From Ailanthus altissimus (lineage: Eukaryota > Streptophyta > Magnoliopsida > Sapindales > Simaroubaceae): a stretch of 64,000 bases of DNA. The DNA lies in NCBI GenBank assembly GCA_946807835.1, contig OX327705.1, positions 18,444,501 through 18,508,500 of the forward strand. The letters run 5' to 3'. The notes under the pieces were generated by a model. That model saw only the letters and a list, made by a program, of their open reading frames with translations. It did no database searches and had not been told where the DNA came from. The translations under genes were made by a program, and so were the position numbers. Below are positions 1 through 10,740 of this stretch, piece after piece. Position 1 is the stretch's first letter. Each line of letters begins with the position of its first letter.

Positions 1-690
1 TCTATCATTACTTTGGCTTTCATGCATATCCTTAAGTTGTAGCTTGAGGAGTTGCTCAGTAAACCCATGCTTCTTCTTATGCTTCTCTTCGTATGCTTGC
101 AATGATCCTTGGAGTTGCTCGATCGTCATTTCTTCCAAATCTTTAGTTTCTTCAATCGTCACGACGATGTGCTCAAATTTGGGATCCAACGAATGGAGTA
201 TCTTCTCTATTATCCTCACATCTTCTAACTTTTCACCATTTCTTTTTAATTGATTAGAAACAGCTACTACTCTTGAGAAATAATCCGAAATAGACTCAGA
301 TACTTTCATGTGTAAGGATTCGAATTCACCTCTTAATGTTTGGAGACGGACCTTCTTCACTTGCTCAGATCCTTTGTAAGAGGTTTGCAGCTTCTCCCAC
401 GCTTCCTTGCTAGAGCTTGCACTCGAAATCTTTTCAAAGCCATCATCATCTAATGCTTGATAGATGAGATAGAGAGCCTTCTTGTCTCTCTTTCTTGAAT
501 CCTTCAAAGTTGTTTTTTGATCTGGTGTAAGAGCAGCAAAAGCAGCATCATCCGCAGGCTCGTTATAGCCTTTCTCTATGATATCCCACACATCTTGTGA
601 TCCAAGAAGTGCCTTCATTTTGATACTCCAATTGTCGTAGTTGTTATTGTTGAGTGTCGGAACTTGGAATGGTGCCATACCATTTGCCAT
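1..690 (-). CDS. Copia-1 Gag, N-terminal part (cut by window edge)
   Basis: This is the N-terminal part of the Gag polyprotein of a Ty1/copia retrotransposon, which forms the cytoplasmic particle that packages the element RNA. Reading the minus strand from the ATG at 690 gives 230 codons without a stop to the window edge. The start [11 protein letters not shown] is followed by [19 protein letters not shown], the usual opening of plant copia Gag (UBN2 family). Later segments such as [19 protein letters not shown] and [17 protein letters not shown] also fit that family. The primer binding site (1095-1106) and LTR (1110-1527) lie upstream in the right order. The zinc knuckle, protease, integrase and RT would lie left of the window. 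There are no stops or frameshifts in the visible part, so this insertion looks younger than the gypsy element it sits in. Confidence 0.9.
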   Translation of the reverse strand, partial: MANGMAPFQVPTLNNNNYDNWSIKMKALLGSQDVWDIIEKGYNEPADDAAFAALTPDQKTTLKDSRKRDKKALYLIYQALDDDGFEKISSASSSKEAWEKLQTSYKGSEQVKKVRLQTLRGEFESLHMKVSESISDYFSRVVAVSNQLKRNGEKLEDVRIIEKILHSLDPKFEHIVVTIEETKDLEEMTIEQLQGSLQAYEEKHKKKHGFTEQLLKLQLKDMHESQSNDR

Positions 691-1094
691 ATCTCTCAAT
701 ATAATGAGAATTTACAAAATTCGATTGCACGGATGAATCTGGAACGCCGAAAAACCTTGGGAGGGACCTGGTCAAAATTTTCAATCTTTCGGTCAACGGT
801 CAAAGTCAACCCTAACCTGGTCAACGGTCAATGATTTTGACGGCTCAGTCAACTCGCTTGGACGGCTCGGTCAAGGGCTCGGTCAATAGGCTTACGGCTC
901 GGTCAACTCGGCTTGGCGGCTCGGTCAATGCTCCAACTCGGCTTAACTCGATGAGTCAACTCGCTTTTCTGGTAGCAGTTTTCCGGCGGCGCGTGGGGGC
1001 GCGTCCGAACTCAGATTGGGGAGATTTTGGTGGCGTCGGATTCCTCTCGGCGAGACCTTCGATTTGATATGCAATAGTGTATACTTGCCAACTT
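691..1094 (-). other. Copia-1 untranslated leader with short GC-rich repeats
   Basis: This is the leader between the primer binding site and gag of copia-1. Positions about 785-965 contain imperfect short repeats of GGTCAA and CGGCTCGGTCAA, more GC-rich than their surroundings. Two reading frames run through the repeats (831-1067 plus, 943-1155 minus), but neither resembles a protein family, so I do not call a gene. Confidence 0.6.
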
Positions 1095-1106
1095 TCTCTG
1101 ATACCA
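1095..1106 (-). other. Copia-1 primer binding site
   Basis: The minus strand reads TGGTATCAGAGA, complementary to the 3' end of plant initiator tRNA-Met. It lies three bases inside the LTR border, as expected for the reverse-transcription priming site of a copia element. Confidence 0.85.
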
Positions 1107-1109
1107 CTT

Positions 1110-1527
1110 TGTTGGAAATAAAACACTCACACAAACAACTTTTATTCAAACTCAAACAAATATTACAAGAGCACTCTCACTCAAAAAACAAGATACTACA
1201 ACTCACTCTTATTAGAGTTTGCTTCTTCACTCACTTAGAAGCTCTTAATTTTTCTTGATGCTTAAACTAAAATGGGGAGGGGTATTTATACTACTTAAGA
1301 ACAATCCTACACCACTCAAATAAACTAATCCAAAATTACAATAACCATACACCTCATTCTTCTTCATTCTTTTCCATCCTTCCAAATTATTCACATGCTT
1401 AATTACCACACCCTAGAAGATTCTAGGTAGAAGGTTAGTAGTTTTAGACCTTAATTATGGACTTGGACTCCAATTTGATTGATTTTGGGTTTAGGCTCCC
1501 ATAATGGATCAAGTTTATGATCCAACA
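1110..1527 (-). mobile_element. Copia-1 5' LTR (418 bp)
   Basis: The repeat begins TGTTGGAAATA and ends GATCCAACA on the plus strand, so it has TG...CA ends with short inverted termini (TGTTGGA / TCCAACA). It lies next to the primer binding site on the gag side, which makes it the 5' LTR of the minus-strand copia-1. Sequence to the right (1528 on) matches the gypsy LTR at 11819 on, so copia-1 inserted into that LTR. The partner LTR is outside the window. Confidence 0.85.
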
Positions 1528-1934
1528 AACCCTTGGCTGCTTAAATAAGTAAACCTTAAACAAACAATTCGAAATACAAGGACACGAGCTCAACTCACGT
1601 TACTGGATGCTAAACTTACGTAAAATAATTCATGAAATACACACGTAAATAGCACGTAAATTAATTATAACTGCATGAGATAATGGTGACTATAACTGCA
1701 TAAGATAATGATGACGTAAATAATGTAATTATTGAAGACCCACTCATAAATGAAGACCCTTTTGCACGTAAAACACTAAATTGGAACAATCTTGTTCTTC
1801 CCACATGCTTGAATGACTTTGTCCTTATCTGCTACGTTGCATGCGACATGCATGCAACGATCTTTCACGTACACTCTCAGCTCATATATTTTGGATTCGG
1901 CTTGTTGCCCCTCTCTGATCGTCTTGGCCTATCA
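1528..1934 (-). mobile_element. Gypsy (chromovirus) 3' LTR, part interrupted by copia-1
   Basis: This is the right part of the 3' LTR of the minus-strand gypsy element. Its left end (ACCCTTGGCTGCTTAAATAA) matches positions from about 11820 inside the other LTR. Its right end ATCA at 1931-1934 gives a minus-strand LTR start TGATAGGCC next to a purine-rich tract. The missing left portion, about 100 bp judged from the other LTR, lies beyond copia-1. Full LTR length is estimated at about 500 bp. An open frame at 1809-2090 (plus) overlaps it but has no recognisable product. Confidence 0.7.
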
Positions 1935-1946
1935 ATACTTCCCCCA
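1935..1946 (-). other. Gypsy polypurine tract
   Basis: The minus strand reads GATGGGGGAAGTAT immediately before the TGATAGGCC start of the 3' LTR. This is the standard polypurine primer position for plus-strand DNA synthesis. Confidence 0.7.
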
Positions 1947-2347
1947 TCAAGCGAATCCTTGTCCTCAAGGTCCAGATTCGAAAACATCTCTCGGAGCTTG
2001 GCTGTTGGCTCCCACGTTGCCTCATCGGTTGGAAGAAGTTTCCATTGCATTAGGCTTTCTTCGACATACTATTTTCCCTCTTTGATCTAGTGGTACTCTA
2101 AAACAGTTTGCAGCTCCAAAATGACTACCCCATCATCAGTGAATGGTGGTAACACGGCTTGCTTTGGTTCAGAATTTCCTTCGTTGGCCTAGTATCGTTT
2201 AAGTAGTGATACGTGAAACACCAGATGAATGCATGCCTCTTTTGGTAACTGTAATTTGTAGGCGATAGGTTCGATCTTCTCGATAATCTGGTAGAGGCCA
2301 TAAAAATGGCTAGCGAGTTTCTGATGGACCCGATTGAAGACCGTTCG
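1947..2347 (-). pseudogene. Gypsy integrase C-terminus with chromodomain (broken)
   Basis: The minus strand encodes the end of a Ty3/gypsy integrase. Frame 2431-2189 carries HQKLASHFYGLYQIIEK, then PIAYKLQLPKEACIHLVF, then HVSLLKRY. After a frameshift, positions about 2075-1950 read LMQWKLLPTDEATWEPTAKL followed by EDKDSLDGG, which fits a chromodomain of a plant chromovirus; this domain directs integration toward particular chromatin. The frame is cut at 2347 by copia-2 and resumes at 7838. Frameshifts and stops make it non-functional. Confidence 0.8.
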
Positions 2348-2732
2348 TGTTGGGAAATTGAGGGGTGATGCAGGGTCGCAGCTAAAGCGAAATTGAGAAA
2401 AATAATGAAAATAAAAATAAGACAAAGACAAGATTACGTGGTTCGGCTTTTAGCCTACGTCCACGGGCGAAGACAGAAGAATCTCTTACTATTAGAAATG
2501 GAGAATACAAGTATTGTAGTGTTTTAGCCTTACAACCCAAAACCCCAATACACCCAATTCTCTCAAATCACTCAAAAACTCTCTCAAAGCTTTAGAAACT
2601 CTCTCTAAATTGCAATGGAAAATACATTGCTAAACTCTCCCTTTTATAGGGAGAATTGAGCAAGTGGACAGCCATTTCTTGGCTGTCCATCATTGCAAAT
2701 CTGCAGCTGGCACACGGTGCCAGCTGCTGACA
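2348..2732 (-). mobile_element. Copia-2 3' LTR (385 bp)
   Basis: The plus strand begins TGTTGGGAAATTGAGGGG and ends GCTGCTGACA, giving TG...CA ends. It is followed by the complement of a polypurine tract. A second copy lies at 6909-7332. The two are nearly identical except for an indel of about 39 bp near the U3 edge, so copia-2 is fairly recent. Left of 2348 the gypsy integrase frame is interrupted. Confidence 0.9.
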
Positions 2733-2744
2733 ATTCTCCCACTT
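2733..2744 (-). other. Copia-2 polypurine tract
   Basis: The minus strand reads AAGTGGGAGAAT immediately before the LTR start TGTCAGCAG. The same tract follows the second LTR at 7333-7344. Confidence 0.8.
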
Positions 2745-2810
2745 GGAGATTTGATTGAAAATCAATCAAGTCTCCACATCATTCTTTCTTCTTCGCCAAA
2801 GCCATGTTGC

Positions 2811-5800
2811 CTACGTGTCTGCTAGGCCATGCAAGGATCTGCACCATACAAATTTGTTGGTATTGGTGGGCTTGGTCAACACATCTGCTAGGTTATCATC
2901 TGTATGAATTTTTTTCATATCCACACTTCCATCTTCTACCACTTCACGAACAAAGTGATATTGAACACCTATGTGCTTCGTTCTTGAATGAAAAACTGGA
3001 TTCCTTGCAATGTGCAAGGCACTCTGACTGTCACAAAACAATTCAACTTTCTCTTGCTTGTGCCCGAGCTCCTCCAGTAATCTTTGTATCCAAATTGCTT
3101 CCTTGCAAGCTTGTGTAGCTGCCATGTACTCTGCTTTTGTAGTAGATAATGCCACAACAGTTTGTAGTTTCGAAACCCAGCTTACAGCTCCTTCTGCAAG
3201 TTTAAACACATAGCCAGTAGTGGATTTTCTTTTATCAAGATCTCCTGCAAAATCTGAATCCACATAGCCCTTAACAATAAAATCTGATCCTCCGTAACAT
3301 AAAGCAACATCTCAGGTACCCTTAATGTATCTAAGGATCCTCCTGACACAACCCCAATGCTCTCTACCAGGATTCGCCATGTATCTACTAACTGCTCCCA
3401 CTGCTTGTGCAATGTCTGGTCTGGTACAAATCATAGCGAACATTAAACTTCCCACTGCTGATGCATACGGTACTCGAGACATCTCATTCCTCTCTGCTTC
3501 TTTGCTAGGACACATCTTAGAGGATAACTTGAAATTAACAGGGAGTGGGGTACTAATTGGCTTACAATCTTGCATGTTGAAGCGCCACAAGATTTTTTTT
3601 AAGTAGTTCTTCTGAGAAAGCCAAATCTTCCTATTATTTCTGTCTCGGTAAATTTGCATCCCTAGAATCTTGTTTGCTGGTCCCAAGTCCTTCATATCAA
3701 ATTCCCTAGCCAACTGTGCCTTTAATTCTTGGACTCGATCTTTGTTGGGGCCTGCCACCAACATGTCATCCACGTACAACAGTAAAATAATGAAATCATT
3801 ATCATCTTCAAACCTTTTGTAGTATGTACAATGGTCTGAACTAAGTCTGTTGTATCCAAGGCTGATGATATAGGAATCAAATCTCTTGTACCAACACCTC
3901 GGCGCCTGTTTGAGACCGTACAGAGATTTGTTCAACCTGCAAACCAAGTTCTCTTTTCCTTCTTCTTTAAAACCTTCTGGTTGGAGCATATAAATTTCTT
4001 CTTCAAGTTCTCCATGAAGAAAAGCTGTCTTCACATCTAGCTGTTCTAGATGTAAGTCAAATGTAGCACACATTGCCAAGACTATTCTGACTGTCGTGAG
4101 TCGAACCACAGGGGAAAATATCTCATTAAAGTCAATACCTTCTTTCTGAGCATAACCTTTCACCACCAATCTCGCACGATACCGCTCTACTTGGTCATTG
4201 CCATCCCGTTTGATCTTGTAGACCCATTTGTTTCCAATGGCTTTTCTTCCACGTGGCAGTGCAACCAGCTCCCATGTTTTGTTCTTATGCAAAGCTTCAA
4301 TCTCTTCTTGCATTGCTGTCATCCATAGAGAAACATCTTGACTTTTAGAAGCCTCCTGGAAAGTTGTTGGCTCTCCATCCTCTGTTAGAAGGCAGTATGC
4401 AACATGAGCCTCCATGACATACTCCGAGTGCCACGCTGGTGGTCGTCTCTCACGAGTTGATCGACGATCATCTGTAGCCTCAGACTCTGCTGGTTCTTAT
4501 TTTTCGTGCCCTGGTGCTGCTTCAGGAGAATCTGAATCTTCTTGTACTTGATTATTTTCCATTTGTACCATTGTAGTATCTGGATTTTCCTTCACTGTGC
4601 TATCATCTTTATCATTCCTTTGCAGTTTATCTTCTGCAAATATCACATCTCTGCTGATGACGACCTTATGGGTAGTGGGATCCCACAGGCGATACCCCTT
4701 GACTCCATCAGCATATCCCAAGAAAAGGCATTTTCTGAATTTTGGATCCAGCTTCGTTGTTTCTTGGGGATTATACATCACGTACACAGGACTTCCAAAT
4801 GTATGAAGGTGAGAATAATCAACTGGTTTTCCAGTCCACATCTCCATCGGCGTCTTCAACTTGATTGCTGTTGATGGTGACCGATTTACCACATAACAGG
4901 CGGTTTTGACTGCTTCTGCCCAAAATGTCTTGGCTAAACCTGCAGTTCTCAACATAGCTCTTGTTCTCTCCAACAAGGTTCTGTTCATCCGCTCTGCTAC
5001 TCCATTCTGCTGAGGCGTGTAAGCTGTGCTGAATTGCCGCTTGATGCCTTCTTGTTGACAGAATGCAATAAAATCCTCACCAGTATATTCTCCTCCATTA
5101 TCTGTCCTTAAACACTTGATCTTCTTTTCTGATTCAAGTTCTATACGCGCTCTGAATATTTTGAAAGCTTCAAACACATATGACTTCTTCTTGATTGGAT
5201 ACACCCAACATCTCCTGGAGTAATCATCTATGAATGACACAAAATATCTCGCTCCTCCTAAGGACATCACCGGTGCTTGCCAAACATCAGAGTGGATCAA
5301 TTCTAGAATTTCTTTACTTCTAGAACTGGATGTGCTGAACTTTAATCTGTGCTGCTTACTTGTGACACAGTGCTCACAGAAAGGTAAATGAACCGATTTG
5401 AGCCTAGGAAGTAAATTTTGATCAGAGAGAATCTTCAAACCTCGTTCTGACATATGGCCCAGTTTGCGATGCCACATTATCGTTGACTCTTCTGCTGAAC
5501 TAGTTGATGCAACAGATGCATCTCCTTCCTGCAGTGTTTCTCCATTAAGCATGTACAAATTTGCAGCAACCTTTTCTGCCTTCATTACTACAAGCACGCC
5601 TTTGAGAATTTTCATTATCCCATTTTCAATTTGGGTCTTACACCCAGTGTTATCTAATTGTCCCAATGACAAAAGATTCTTCTTGAGGCCTTTCACATGT
5701 CGCACCTCCTGGATAATACGAACAGTACCATCGTACATCTTCATCTTGATGGATCCTACTCCAGCAATTTCTAAAGTATGATCGTCCCCCATATATACAG

Positions 5801-6740
5801 ATCCTCCAGAGATAGGTTCATATTGATGGAACCATTCTCTTTTAGAGGCCATGTGCCATGTAGCTCCAGAATCCATGAGCCATACATCAGAGAACCGTTT
5901 TCTGCTTTCAACAACTGTTGCTGCCTCGCTGTATAAAATTTCACCATCATCTGAGGTGCTTGCAATATTCCCTTGAGGTTTGTCCTCTGCACTTTTCTTT
6001 AATCCCCAACAATCCTTCTTCAGATGGCCTTTCTTGCCACAATGGTAGCATTTGACGTTCTTTTTACTTCTGGATTTTGGTCTACCATGATTTTGACTTC
6101 CACTGGGGCCACGTTCTGTTGATCTACCTCTCATCATTGTCAAAGCTTCTGCTTGCTGCGAACATTCCTGTTTGTCTTCTTTATTTTTCCGTCTTCGTTC
6201 TTCTCCCAATACAGCAGCTGTAACATCATCGAAGACTAAGAATTCCGTTAGGATATTATTCGTCAAGTTGATGATGAGTTGATCATACGAATCTGGTAGG
6301 CTTTGAAGTAAAATCTCCGCACGTTCACCTGCCTCTATTTTATGCCCTAAGGAAGTGAGTTGGGAAAATAGAGTATTTAACGTGTTGATGTGCTCTGTCA
6401 CTGAAGTGGATTCTGCCATTCGAAGAGTATATAATCTCCTTTTTAAGAAGATCTTGTTGTGCAGAGATTTAGCCTCATATAATTTAATGAGAGTATCCCA
6501 GATCTCTTTTGTTGTCTTCTTTTCCGCTACACTAGATAGCACGTTATCAGCAAGTGCTAGATGCAGATCAGCAACTGCATTACCGTCAATCTCATTCCAC
6601 TTGATATCATCAGTGATACCAGCGGGCCTTTCATCAATCGCTTCTAAGCACTTATTTTTTCTTAAAATTGCCTTTATTTTCATTTTCCACAATGTAAAAT
6701 TACCTCCATTAAACTTCTCAACTTCGTATTTTGCCGCCAT
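2811..6740 (-). pseudogene. Copia-2 Gag-Pol polyprotein, two in-frame stops
   Basis: One continuous frame of about 1310 codons encodes a complete Ty1/copia polyprotein from MAAKYEVEKFNGGNFTLWKM. Domains in order: Gag; a CCHC zinc knuckle (CYHCGKKGHLKKDC, about residue 230); aspartic protease with DSGATWHM (about 290); GAG-pre-integrase WHRKLGHMSERGL; integrase core with DDYSRRCW and TDNGGEYTG (about 546); reverse transcriptase with FLHGELEEEIYM and YVDD (about 989); RNase H ending near ADVLTKPTN. Two nonsense codons break it: TAA at about 4497, between integrase and RT, and TGA at about 3312, just after RYIKGT. The frame is otherwise intact across both, so the element is probably inactive only through these point changes, although products supplied by relatives could still mobilise it. 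Primer site and LTRs lie on both sides. Confidence 0.92.
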
Positions 6741-6894
6741 TGCTTTTCACCACGAACTGCTTTCTGCTAGGATCGGCTCCCACTGTTTCACGTGAATAGT
6801 ACCCGTATGTATAAACAGTAACCGTATATATGAATAGTAACTGTATATGTGAATAGTAACTATATACGTGAATAGTGACCTCCTTCAACCAGAA
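6741..6894 (-). repeat. Copia-2 leader with short tandem repeats
   Basis: Between gag and the primer binding site, positions about 6790-6885 hold four to five imperfect copies of a roughly 20-bp unit. It reads like GTGAATAGTAACTATAT on the plus strand. No reading frame is apparent. The repeats lie in the RNA leader of the element. Confidence 0.75.
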
Positions 6895-6906
6895 GCTCTG
6901 ATACCA
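6895..6906 (-). other. Copia-2 primer binding site
   Basis: The minus strand reads TGGTATCAGAGC, complementary to initiator tRNA-Met, two bases inside the 5' LTR end. Confidence 0.88.
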
Positions 6907-6908
6907 CT

Positions 6909-7332
6909 TGTTGGGAAATTGAGGGGTGATGCAGGGTCGCAGCTAAAGCGAAATTGAGAAAAATAATGAAAATAAAAATAATACAAAGACAAGATTACGT
7001 GGTTCGGCTTTTAGCCTACGTCCACGGGCGAAAACAGAAGAATCTCTTACTATTAGAAATGGAGAATACAAGTATTGTAGTGTTTTAGCCTTACAACCCA
7101 AAACCCCAATACACCCAATTCTCTCAAATCACTCAAAAACTCTCTCAAAGCTTTAGAAACTCTCTCTAAATTGCAATGGAAAATACATTGCTAAACTCTC
7201 CCTTTTATAGGGAGAATTGAGCAAGTGGACAACCATTTCTTGGCTGTCCATCATTGCAAATTTGCTGGCACCGTGTGCTAGTAAATTTGCAAATAAAAAT
7301 CTGCAGCTAGCACACGGTGCCAGCTGCTGACA
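6909..7332 (-). mobile_element. Copia-2 5' LTR (424 bp), shared with a second truncated copy
   Basis: The plus strand starts TGTTGGGAAATTG and ends GCTGCTGACA. It is the 5' LTR of the copia-2 body on its left. It is also followed on the right by a polypurine tract and RNase H sequence, so it serves as the 3' LTR of a second, truncated element. Relative to the LTR at 2348-2732 it carries about 39 extra bases. Together with flanking LTR sequence these form an 18-bp perfect inverted repeat, GCTGGCACCGTGTGCTAG and its complement. Confidence 0.88.
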
Positions 7333-7839
7333 ATTCTCCCACTTGGAGATTTGATTGAAAATCAATCAAGTCTCCACATCATTCTTTATTCTTCGCCAAA
7401 GCCATGTTGCCTACGTGTCTGCTAGGCCATGCAAGGATCTGCACCATACAAATTTGTTGGTATTGGTGGGCTTGGTCAACACATCTGCTAGGTTATCATC
7501 TGTATGAATTTTTTTGATATCCACACTTCCATCTTCTACCACTTCACGAACAAAGTGATATTGAACACCTATGTGCTTCGTTCTTGAATGAAAAGCTGGA
7601 TTCCTTGCAATGTGCAAGGCACTCTGACTGTCACAAAACAATTCAACTTTCTCTTGCTTGTGCCCGAGCTCCTCCAGTAATCTTTGTATCCAAATTGCTT
7701 CATTGCAAGCTTATGTAGCTGCCATGTATTCTGCTTCTGTAGTAGATAATGCCACAACAGTTTGCAGTTTCGAAACCCAGCTTACAGCTCATTCTGCAAG
7801 TTTAAACACATAGCCAGTAGTGGATTTTCTTTTATCAAG
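7333..7839 (-). pseudogene. Truncated second copia-2 copy: RNase H fragment
   Basis: This stretch repeats 2733-3235 almost base for base: polypurine tract, RNase H tail and the region reading KRKSTTGYVFKLAE. It stops inside RNase H, near TTTTATCAAGA, where gypsy integrase sequence resumes. Compared with the first copy, a CAA codon in the AATQACKEA segment is TAA. It is the 3' end of another element that shared the LTR at 6909-7332; the rest of that element is gone. Confidence 0.85.
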
Positions 7840-8640
7840 AGTTTGTTGGTGGTATGAGTGTAGTTTCAGAATCACCCAGTCACCTATGTTAAACGCAATA
7901 TCCCTTCTCTTTTGTTCTCCATCTGCTTCATTCGATTCACCGATCTTTCTAAGTTGGCTTTCAATTGTCGTAGCAGTTCATTTCGACTCATGAGTTGTTG
8001 GTTGACTTCGTGTACGAATGTAAAGCCTGCAACATACATCGGGATGAAGGGTGGCAACCTTCCATACAGTGCCTGGAAAGGGTTCGTCCCTGTCAAAATA
8101 TGGTATGTTATGTTATACCAATACTCAGCCTAAGCTAAGTAGTAATACCATTTTCATGGCCACTAATAAACGAAGCACCGTAGATATTGCTCGATGCAGC
8201 AATTGATGACTTCCGTCTAGTCATCCGTCTGCGGGTGGTGCCCGACATTCTGAAAAATTCTTGCCAGAAGTTACTGATGAAAATCAGGCCCCGATCACTA
8301 ACAATGGACTTGGGCATCCCATAGAGTTTGATAACACCTTCCACGAATTTTTCTGCTACATTCTTTGTAGTAACAAGATGGCTTAAAGTAAGGAGGTGGG
8401 CGGACTTACTAAACCTGTCAACAACCACCATGATGGTATCATTTCCTTGTGAAACCAATAGTCCTTCAATAAAATCTAAGGTAATTTCGTCCAACACTTG
8501 GCACGGAATCGGTAGTGCCTGAAGAAGCCCAGCTGGAGCCAATGTTTCGGCTTTTATCTTCTAGAAAATCTCGCATTCTTTGACATAATTATGCATTACG
8601 GTATGCATCCTAGGCCAGTAAAACTGCAGCTTCAGCTTTT
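7838..8640 (-). pseudogene. Gypsy integrase (broken)
   Basis: Minus-strand fragments give a Ty3/gypsy integrase. It starts with a zinc-finger remnant around 8620-8570 (HNYVKECEIF, followed by a stop). The catalytic core has LDFIEGL, VVVDRFSKSAHL and VSDRG, which include two of the D,D,E residues. A downstream piece carries NPFQALYGRLPP. The last part before copia-2 reads FNIGDWVILKLHSYHQQ, which continues as TRTVFNRVHQKL left of copia-2 when the insertion is removed. Several stops and a frameshift around 8135 show decay. The enzyme would insert element DNA into nuclear chromatin. Confidence 0.8.
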
Positions 8641-9400
8641 GGAATGTACATAGGAGGTCCGAATAACCCTCCACCTTGGTGTCATGCATTTCGTGTAGCA
8701 GCTTAGCCCTTAAAGTTACATCGTTTAGGACGACGACCCTCTCCTTGTATAGTAGTAACCCTTGACACTATGTATATGATCTTTAAGGTTGTTCTTTGGC
8801 CACATGACCCATCAACTCGATGTACGGGTTATCTTTCGAAGCTTTATTAATTTCTTCCCATATACTAATCTGCGGAAAGAAAATGTGGTGAAGAATGGGA
8901 CTACCTTGTTTCCGTGAGAGAGCGTCGGCTGTAAATTTTTCACGATCCAGTTAATAAATAATCTTATAGTTGTATCCCAGTAGCTTAGCAACCCATTTTT
9001 GTTGCTCCGGGGTTACTATCATCTGTTCTAGAAACTACTTAAGACTACGTTGATTGATCTGAATGTAGAATTTTTGGCCTAGAAGGTATGGCCGCCATAA
9101 ACGTATAGCTTCTACGATAGCCAACATCTCCGTAATGTATGTCAACCAAGATTTCTTGGTTACTCCAAGAGCTCGACTTATGTACACCACTGGTTTGACT
9201 TGCTAGGTTAGGATCGCTCTAATTCCTTCCTCGGATGCATCGGTCTTGATAATGATGGGCTCGCTGAAGTTAGGCATGGCCAATGTAGGAGTGGTCGTCA
9301 TAGCCTGTTTGAGAGCAAGGAAGGCGGCTTCAGCTTCCTTTTGATAATATCCTGTGAAACCAAGAAATCCCCATAGTTTTGAAATGTTAATAGGTTGAGG
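8641..9400 (-). pseudogene. Gypsy RNase H region (broken)
   Basis: This stretch lies between RT and integrase. On the minus strand, positions about 9250-9040 show a DASEEGIRAIL-like segment, then VVYISRALGVTKKSWLTYI and WRPYLLGQKFYIQI. These are the RNase H and connection features of plant chromoviruses. Frequent stops leave no long frame. Confidence 0.65.
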
Positions 9401-10282
9401 CTAAGCTATTATGGTCGCAATCTTGCCTTCGTCCACTTTTACGCCTTGGCTGGTAATAATATGCCCCAAATACTCTAGTTTTTGCTGCCCGAATACACAC
9501 TTGCTGGCTTTGACAATGAATTAGTGCTGCCTCAATATTTTAAAGGTCTGTTGTACATGCATTAAATGCTTGTCCCACTTGAACCTATAGATCAAAATGT
9601 CATCAAAGAAAACTAATATAAATTTGTGAAGATGATAACAAAAGATAGAGTTCATGATAGCTTGGAACGTAGAGGATACATTATATAAGCCAAACGGCAT
9701 AACTAAATATTTATAGTGTCTATTATGTGTTCAGAAGGCCGTTTTATGGACATTCTGTGGATTTACCCATACCTGATGGTACCATGCCCTAAGATCCAGC
9801 TTAGTAAAGTAGGAAGCACCGTGGAGCTCGTCCAACATATCGTCAATTGTGGGGATTGGAAATAGGTCTTTAATGGTTGCGGCATTGAGCTCGTAATAAT
9901 CCATACAAAAATGCCAGTTCCCATATTTTTTCTTCATTAGTAAAACGGGTGATGAGAAGGGGCTAGTGCTTGTTCGAATTAGCTTGGATTGCAATATATC
10001 TTGGACCTATTTCTCTATCTCATTTTTTTTTATAATGAGCATACTGTACGGCCGAACATTAATCGATTCGATTCCTTCTTTAAGTGTGAGACTGTGGTCG
10101 ACCTCCCGTGTTTGTGGTAGGCTCAAAGGCTCGAAGGCTCGAAGGCTCGAAGGCTCGGTGAACAGATCAAAAAATTCCTGCAATATTTCAGCATGCTTGG
10201 ATAGATATTCCTTGTTGATTCCGTTTAAAATACCTGGAAGCATAATCAAAACAATGCCTAGGTTGGGCAAATTTCCTTAGAC
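9401..10282 (-). pseudogene. Gypsy reverse transcriptase (broken)
   Basis: This is the reverse transcriptase that would copy the element RNA into DNA. Frame 10270-10007 holds the protease-RT linker with LTLKEGIESINVRPY. Frame 9994-9731 holds SPFSSPVLLMKKK, MDYYELNAATIKDLFPIPTI and LDLRAWYHQVWV, all RT core motifs. The catalytic block FFDDILI is at about 9591-9610. Expected residues have changed in places (LRAWYHQ where LRSGYHQ is usual), and frame breaks separate the pieces. Confidence 0.8.
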
Positions 10283-10492
10283 AACTCTTTTATTGATGTC
10301 GCTCGGATGTTCTGCCCATCGATGCTGGTAAACCTTATGGTCTGGTTTTCCCAAAAAAATTCCATGGTCAACCGTTTCTAATCGCAAACCATGGAGCCAA
10401 GTATCTCGAACCATTGAATTCCCAACACTACGTCCAACCCTATGAGAGGTAAAGAGTAAAGGGTTAAGGAAAAAAATGCCCTGGATGTCCAC

Positions 10493-10740
10493 TTATACCT
10501 CCTTAAACTGCCCCTGACATTTGAGAGTTTCTCCATTGGCAACTCGAACATTGAAGGTTTTCGTTGGCATTACCAGTAGCCGTAGTAGGTTGACAATACG
10601 CTCACTAATGAAATTATGAGTTGAACTGCTATCGACCAGTATAATGACATCGTAGGAACCTATTTTGGTAGTTATTCGCATGGTCTTGGGCGCGGTCCAT
10701 CCTGATAATGCATGCAACGCAATCGCTGGTTTAGTGGGCT
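10493..10740 (-). pseudogene. Gypsy aspartic protease remnant
   Basis: Frame 10717-10493 reads MHALSGWTAPKTMRI, then VIILVDSSSTHNFIS and VRVANGETLKCQG. This is the retropepsin that cleaves the polyprotein. The active site, usually D-S/T-G, appears here as DSSST, so the glycine is replaced by serine. Confidence 0.75.

Noticed and set aside
4542..6795. Plus-strand open frames opposite the copia-2 polyprotein
   Set aside because: The minus frame is a clear Gag-Pol; the opposite frames are by-products.
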